Source of the DNA: Flavobacterium sp. MK4S-17
Lineage (GTDB): Bacteria > Bacteroidota > Bacteroidia > Flavobacteriales > Flavobacteriaceae
Length of the DNA stretch: 64,000 nt
NCBI RefSeq assembly: GCF_009848495.1
Contig: NZ_WWEP01000001.1
Coordinates: forward strand, 124,001 to 188,000
Direction: 5' to 3'
Under the pieces are notes generated by a model. The model did no database searches. It saw only the letters and a list, made by a program, of their open reading frames with translations, and was not told where the DNA came from. A program made the translations under genes and the position numbers. This document shows positions 59,730 through 64,000 of the stretch, one piece after another; positions within the stretch are counted from its first letter, which is position 1, and the number at the start of each line of letters is the position of its first letter.

Positions 59730-60560
59730 TTACTTTAAAAGATAAATGCCATCCTCTTTTATATCAATAAGTTTTTGTTTGTAGAGGCTGCCTATTGCTT
59801 TTTTAAATGTTTTCTTGCTCATTTGCAGCACTGTTTTTATATCTTCAGGATGGCTGTTGTCATTAAGCCTTAAAAAACCCCTGCCAGAGCGCAGTTCATC
59901 AAGTATTTTTTCAGCATTGGGTTCTATGCCTTCATACCCCTGTTTTTGTAATGTAACATCAATTTTATTATCAGGGCGTATATTCTTTATATAACCTTTT
60001 AATTTATCACCCGTCCTCAATTCCTTATAAACATCATCTTTATACAAAAGCCCCTTATGCTTTTGATTGATAATAACATTAATGCCCATATCCGTAATAT
60101 GCGAAACCAGCAGGTCAACCTCTTCTCCTGTTTCAACAGTTAATTCCTCATTATCCAGGAATTGGCTTATTTTGCTTGAACCTGCCAACCTGTTGCTCTT
60201 TTCATCCAGATACATATATATAATATATCGCTTGCCTTCTTCCATTGGCCTTGCCTGCTCACGAAATGGCACAAAAAGATCTTTTTCAAGCCCCCAGTCA
60301 ACAAATGCGCCGAACTTATTAATGTAACTTACTCTTAATAATGCGAATTCATTAAGTCTGATATACGGTTTTAATGTTGTAGCCACAGGACGTTCTTCCT
60401 GGTCAAGGTATATAAAGACATCTATTTCGTCTCCAATTTCAAAAGTACGGGGTACATATTTTTTTGGAAGTAAAACATCTGTTTTACCATCTGTAAGAAA
60501 AAGCCCTACAGAAGTAGTGCGGTCTATTTTTAGTGTATTGTATTTACCTATTTCAATCAT
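59730..60560 (-). CDS. CvfB-like S1 RNA-binding protein
   Basis: This 276-aa protein has S1-like OB domains: VGLFLTDGKTDVLLPKKYVPRTFEIGDEIDVFIYLD, LRVSYINKFGAFVDWGLEKDLFVPFREQ and LVSHITDMGINVIINQKHKGLLYKDDVYKELRTGD. A C-terminal winged helix (about 210-276, PEDIKTVLQMSKKTFKKAIGSLYKQKLI) completes the CvfB family pattern. CvfB binds RNA and affects virulence factors in Staphylococcus; the target here is unknown. It is placed 39 nt after menD on the same strand. A TATCTTTA lies just upstream. Confidence 0.88.
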   Translation of the reverse strand: MIEIGKYNTLKIDRTTSVGLFLTDGKTDVLLPKKYVPRTFEIGDEIDVFIYLDQEERPVATTLKPYIRLNEFALLRVSYINKFGAFVDWGLEKDLFVPFREQARPMEEGKRYIIYMYLDEKSNRLAGSSKISQFLDNEELTVETGEEVDLLVSHITDMGINVIINQKHKGLLYKDDVYKELRTGDKLKGYIKNIRPDNKIDVTLQKQGYEGIEPNAEKILDELRSGRGFLRLNDNSHPEDIKTVLQMSKKTFKKAIGSLYKQKLIDIKEDGIYLLK

Positions 60561-60599
60561 TATATTACAGTTAATTAAAGATACGGTTTTGAACTGATA

Positions 60600-62255
60600 T
60601 TATATCAATTCCTTGAAATACTGCTTCAATATTTCATCATTTACCAGCATTGGTGTAAAAATTTCCAATATAGCTTTTACAGATGATTGTTTTAATACTG
60701 CTATACCGGAACTTAAGCTGTTTTCATCATCTGCTTTTATGTATTCAAAACCATACATTGCTGCCAAATGTGATGCGTTTAAAGTATGGGCAGTTTCAAA
60801 ATAAGTATTGAATACGGCATTTTCCCTGTGTCCGGGCAATATTCTGAAAATACCGCCACCACCATTATTTATTACGATTATTTTAAAATTGTCAGGTATA
60901 TAATTGTTCCACAAAGCATTGCTGTCATATAGGAAACTTACATCACCCGTTATTAAAAACGTTTCCTTTTCGGTTGCAACAGCCGCACCAATTGCTGTTG
61001 ATGTACAGCCATCAATGCCACTTGTGCCACGGTTGCAAAATACTTCTATGCCTGGTTTAATTGAAAATAACTGTGCATAGCGTATAGGCGAACTGTTACT
61101 GATATGAAGTTGCGAATAATCGGGGATTTCAGGCAGTAACATATCAAAAGCCTTCAGGTCAGAAAAAGGCGTTTTTTGCAGGTAGGCTTCTTGCTTTACC
61201 TTTCTGTATTCCTTTACTGTTTCAGCCATACGGCTGTAATTACTGTTTTTGGCTTCTGTTAAAGGTAAAAATCTTTTAAGGAAATGATTTGGGGTTTCCT
61301 TAAATTGTTTTGTGAGGGCGCCGTAGGTATCATACGCCCTAAGCTTATCAATATGCCAATGATTTGCAGGCTTATAGTTGCGCAACCATGCTTTTACCCT
61401 TTTTGAAACTACCATACCCCCAAAAGTGAGCAATATTTCCGGCTGCCATGCCTTAAAATCTTCTTCTGTAAAAGGGGTAATAACGGTATCAATATTACTT
61501 ATAAAAGATTGGTGATGCAGATTGGAAGTAGTTTCTGTCATCACAACTACAGAAGGATCCTGAGCAAGCCTGTTGATAACATCTATATCAATGGTGTCTG
61601 GATTATTAACCCCGACCATCAGTAATTTTTTTTCGGCTTTATTCCATTCAGAAATATAAGGCTCTAAATTTTCTTCTGCTTTTTCCGCTTTAACAGTACT
61701 ATCAGGAATTTCAGTCTTTACAGTCAAGTTATCGACTGTCTGATATAAAGGCTCCTCAAAAGGGGCGTTAATGTGTACAGGCCCTTTTTGGCTTACAGCA
61801 GTATCTATCGCTTCACTTATTTTATGGTCGTTTACGGCAGAAGCACCTTCTGTAAGGTTGGCAGAAAACAGTATATGATTGGCATATACATTTTCCTGTC
61901 GTATAGTTTGCCCATCCCCAATATCAATTTTATCATGCGGCCTGTCAGCAGAAATCACCACCAAAGGCACCTGGCTGTAAAAAGCTTCTGCTACAGCTGG
62001 GTAATAATTAAGCAAAGCCGAACCGGATGTACAAACCACAGCAACCGGCTTTTGTAATTGTTGCGCCATACCTGTTGCAAAAAAAGCTGCGCAGCGCTCA
62101 TCGGCTATGCTATAGCATTTAAAGGCAGGGTTACTTGCAAAACCAATGGTTAAAGGTGCATTTCGCGATCCGGGTGATATTACAATATCGGTAACGCCTT
62201 TGGCAAGGCAAATCTGTATAATGCTTTGCGCTAAAGGAATTTCAGGATAGGTCAT
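60600..62255 (-). CDS. menD: 2-Succinyl-5-enolpyruvyl-6-hydroxy-3-cyclohexene-1-carboxylate synthase
   Basis: MenD is a thiamine-diphosphate enzyme that joins isochorismate and 2-oxoglutarate in menaquinone synthesis. The 551-aa protein has the usual three domains: N-terminal pyrimidine domain (SIIQICLAKGVTDIVISPGSRNAPLTIGF, VVCTSGSALLNYYPAVAEAF, SADRPHDKIDIGDGQTIRQ), a middle domain, and the pyrophosphate domain (NRGTSGIDGCTSTAIGAAVA, LITGDVSFLYDSNALWNN, IVINNGGGGIFRILPG). It lies 4 kb from menB but on the same strand, and is 10 nt downstream of glutathione peroxidase. Confidence 0.96.
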   Translation of the reverse strand: MTYPEIPLAQSIIQICLAKGVTDIVISPGSRNAPLTIGFASNPAFKCYSIADERCAAFFATGMAQQLQKPVAVVCTSGSALLNYYPAVAEAFYSQVPLVVISADRPHDKIDIGDGQTIRQENVYANHILFSANLTEGASAVNDHKISEAIDTAVSQKGPVHINAPFEEPLYQTVDNLTVKTEIPDSTVKAEKAEENLEPYISEWNKAEKKLLMVGVNNPDTIDIDVINRLAQDPSVVVMTETTSNLHHQSFISNIDTVITPFTEEDFKAWQPEILLTFGGMVVSKRVKAWLRNYKPANHWHIDKLRAYDTYGALTKQFKETPNHFLKRFLPLTEAKNSNYSRMAETVKEYRKVKQEAYLQKTPFSDLKAFDMLLPEIPDYSQLHISNSSPIRYAQLFSIKPGIEVFCNRGTSGIDGCTSTAIGAAVATEKETFLITGDVSFLYDSNALWNNYIPDNFKIIVINNGGGGIFRILPGHRENAVFNTYFETAHTLNASHLAAMYGFEYIKADDENSLSSGIAVLKQSSVKAILEIFTPMLVNDEILKQYFKELI

Positions 62256-62265
62256 TTTTCAATTA

Positions 62266-62850
62266 TCAGGATTTAATCCAGCTTACAATTTCATCATCTG
62301 TAGGTAAGGTACGCGGACTTATTACTTTTTCAAGCTCGCCATTTTCATTAATCAGGTATTTTTGAAAATTCCACTCTACCTCGCTATCCTGTAGGCCATT
62401 CAGGCTTTTTTGCGTCAGGAATTTATATACCGGCGACATATCATTTCCTTTTACAGATATTTTCTCCATCATAGGGAAAGTAACGCCATAGTTCATTTCA
62501 CAAAATGAAGCTATTTCTTCATTTGTACCTGGCTCCTGCCCTGCGAAATTATTAGCCGGGAAACCTACAATAACCAGCCCTTTATCTTTATATTCTTTGT
62601 AAATGGCTTCAAGGTCTTTATACTGTGGAGTTAGCCCACATTTGGACGCTGTATTTACTATTATTATTTTTTTGCCTTTAAGTGTGGAAAAATCAAAATC
62701 ATTTCCATACAGGTCTTTCACTTTAAACTGGTATATGGTTTGTTTGGCCATCGGCTTAATTTTTTGAGTTTTGTTTTCCTGTTTATTTTGTGCCTGGTTC
62801 TGGCAACTTAATAACAAGAGTCCGCAGGTTAATAACAGTACACTTTTCAT
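62266..62850 (-). CDS. Glutathione peroxidase-family protein (lipoprotein)
   Basis: This 194-aa protein has a lipoprotein signal (MKSVLLLTCGLLLLSC, lipobox Cys16), then a polar linker and the thioredoxin-fold GPx domain: KKIIIVNTASKCGLTPQYKDLEAIY with the peroxidatic Cys (normally Sec in animals), VIVGFPANNFAGQEPGTNEE with the catalytic Gln, and VEWNFQKYLINENG with the Trp. It probably reduces lipid or hydrogen peroxides with thioredoxin at the outer or inner membrane. It is likely cotranscribed with menD (10 nt gap). Confidence 0.9.
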   Translation of the reverse strand: MKSVLLLTCGLLLLSCQNQAQNKQENKTQKIKPMAKQTIYQFKVKDLYGNDFDFSTLKGKKIIIVNTASKCGLTPQYKDLEAIYKEYKDKGLVIVGFPANNFAGQEPGTNEEIASFCEMNYGVTFPMMEKISVKGNDMSPVYKFLTQKSLNGLQDSEVEWNFQKYLINENGELEKVISPRTLPTDDEIVSWIKS

Positions 62851-62877
62851 AAGCTTTATATAATTTAAAGTTACAAA

Positions 62878-63999
62878 TTACTTTTTAAGATATTTCCTGT
62901 ATTGCATAAAAGATATTATACCCAGTATAACTACCCCCAGTGCCATCCAGAAAAAATACATTGGTGTCCTGACTTCGCCACTGGCGTAAGAATGAAGACC
63001 TGTAAGGTAAAAGTTAACCCCGAAATATGTCATTAATATTGATGCAAATGCCATCACGCTAAAAAAGTTGAACAACCATGAACCACGCAGTGCAGGTACA
63101 AGGCGCATGTGTATAACAAAGGCATAAACCATTATACTTACAAGAGCCCAGGTTTCTTTAGGGTCCCAGCCCCAATAACGCCCCCAGCTTTCGTTGGCCC
63201 ACTGCCCGCCGAGGAAGTTACCAATAGTAAGCATAACAAGCCCTACTGTAAGTGCCATTTCATTTATATAGGTAATCTCTTTTATATTCAAGTCCATTTT
63301 TACCTTATTCCTGCTATTGGTAAACAGCATTAACAACATAGCCACAAGCCCCAATATCATACCGAGTGTAAACGGGCCATAGCTGGCCACAATAACAGCT
63401 ACGTGTATCATCAGCCAGTAGGAATTAAGTACCGGTACAAGATTGCCAATTTCAGGATCTGTCCAGTTCCAGTGTGCCACCATAAGCACAATAGAGGCTA
63501 CAAAGGCAGAGGCAGCAACTGTTAGCTGCGATTTCCTGCCAAATGCAAGCCCGAAGAACATAGTAGCCCAACCTACATAAATAACCGACTCATAAGCATT
63601 ACTCCAAGGTGCGTGGCCTGATATGTACCAACGTACAATAAGTCCTGCAGTATGCAGTGCAAACAGGATAGCTATAATTACATGAAAGGTTTTTACGGCA
63701 ATACCAATTTCCTTTCTCTTATTAAAAATGTTGATTATAACAAAAAGCAACATAAGCAAACCGGCATACATATACCATGAAAACAGCTTTTTAAATATAT
63801 CATACTTGTTGTATAGTATTTCTGCCTCTACCTTATCATCTTTGGGCATGACTTCAGCACCATACTTATGCTGGTAGTTTTTAAGCCCCTCCAGCAAGCT
63901 GTTGGCGGTAGTATAATCATTAGTTTCCGATGCCTTAGCCAGCGATTGTATATAAAATGGCACCACATTTTTAATGGTATCCAGTGCAGTATTGGTGGG
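62878..63999 (-). CDS. Cytochrome c biogenesis protein CcsBA/ResC-type (5' end cut)
   Basis: The frame is open to the right edge of the window and extends past 63999, so only the C-terminal part is present (at least 373 residues). It has about ten membrane helices and the heme-handling WWD motif ESWGRYWGWDPKETWALVSIMVYAF, plus conserved His residues in LPLAHW-like segments (LMVAHWNWTDPE, HVAVIVASYGP) of the CcsA/ResC domain. In Bacteroidetes this is normally fused to a ResB-like part in a protein of about 1000 aa. It attaches or delivers heme for c-type cytochromes. The GTG at 63966 is internal and not the start. Confidence 0.9.
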   Translation of the reverse strand, partial: PTNTALDTIKNVVPFYIQSLAKASETNDYTTANSLLEGLKNYQHKYGAEVMPKDDKVEAEILYNKYDIFKKLFSWYMYAGLLMLLFVIINIFNKRKEIGIAVKTFHVIIAILFALHTAGLIVRWYISGHAPWSNAYESVIYVGWATMFFGLAFGRKSQLTVAASAFVASIVLMVAHWNWTDPEIGNLVPVLNSYWLMIHVAVIVASYGPFTLGMILGLVAMLLMLFTNSRNKVKMDLNIKEITYINEMALTVGLVMLTIGNFLGGQWANESWGRYWGWDPKETWALVSIMVYAFVIHMRLVPALRGSWLFNFFSVMAFASILMTYFGVNFYLTGLHSYASGEVRTPMYFFWMALGVVILGIISFMQYRKYLKK

Positions 64000-64000
64000 C

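Noticed and set aside
1-64000. CRISPR arrays, tRNA/rRNA genes, insertion sequences, prophage
   Set aside because: No regularly spaced repeats, no tRNA-like cloverleaf, no transposase or phage genes were recognised in any of the intergenic regions.

Overview
The window is chromosomal DNA from a member of the Bacteroidetes, most likely a Flavobacterium-like Flavobacteriaceae. The evidence is a secreted protein with a type IX secretion C-terminal sorting domain, a fused E1 alpha/beta 2-oxoacid dehydrogenase, menaquinone (men) genes, a small membrane protein of a type known from flavobacteria, A-rich rather than Shine-Dalgarno leaders, and many exact TAnnTTTG (-7) promoter elements. The DNA is A+T-rich and densely coded. 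I found no tRNA, rRNA, insertion sequence, prophage or CRISPR array. The first gene (lpxA) and the last (a CcsBA-type cytochrome c biogenesis gene) are cut by the window edges.

Layout. 1-3.6 kb: lipid A and translation genes (lpxA, efp, a second lpxD-like gene, a SnoaL-like gene), then sucD. 3.6-6.3 kb: an S41 peptidase-like protein, a secreted unknown and a deoxynucleoside kinase. 6.3-12.7 kb: an NHEJ pair (Ku, LigD), a YciE/YciF ferritin-like protein, a deoxyinosine glycosylase-like gene and several small proteins. 12.7-20.8 kb: an OmpA-like lipoprotein, a glycosyltransferase, an orphan HsdR-N nuclease-like protein, holA, a 59-aa membrane protein, ettA, a beta-barrel, an LpxH-like phosphoesterase and aroC. 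20.9-26.5 kb: a T9SS cargo protein, a HEAT-repeat protein, a DCC protein, mutS2 and ung. 26.5-32.7 kb: mixed metabolism ending in an SDR enzyme and an AraC regulator that appear to share an operator. 32.8-40 kb: fused 2-oxoacid dehydrogenase E1, acs, a DinB protein, and an exonuclease/CBS-DUF294 pair that both lack usual catalytic acids. 40-50.3 kb: DUF2911, NudK, DUF763, an SF2 helicase, endonuclease V, a MscS channel, a thioesterase, a frameshifted LLM oxidoreductase, a CDF transporter and two small hydrophilic proteins. 50.4-64 kb: an acyl-CoA dehydrogenase, the men genes (menB, menA, menC, menD) with a bacterial PH-domain pair, a CvfB-like protein, a serine hydrolase, glutathione peroxidase and CcsBA.

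No large unmistakable novel system stands out. The best leads are: the paired loss of active-site acids in the DUF294/exonuclease operon next to acs; a near-identical 18-bp motif in front of both the AraC gene and its SDR neighbour, plus a 21-bp-spaced TTTGCAAA repeat; a perfect 11-bp palindrome overlapping the -7 element of a 2OG-Fe(II) oxygenase gene; the DUF763/helicase/endonuclease V neighbourhood; a broken LLM oxidoreductase; and apparently leaderless genes.
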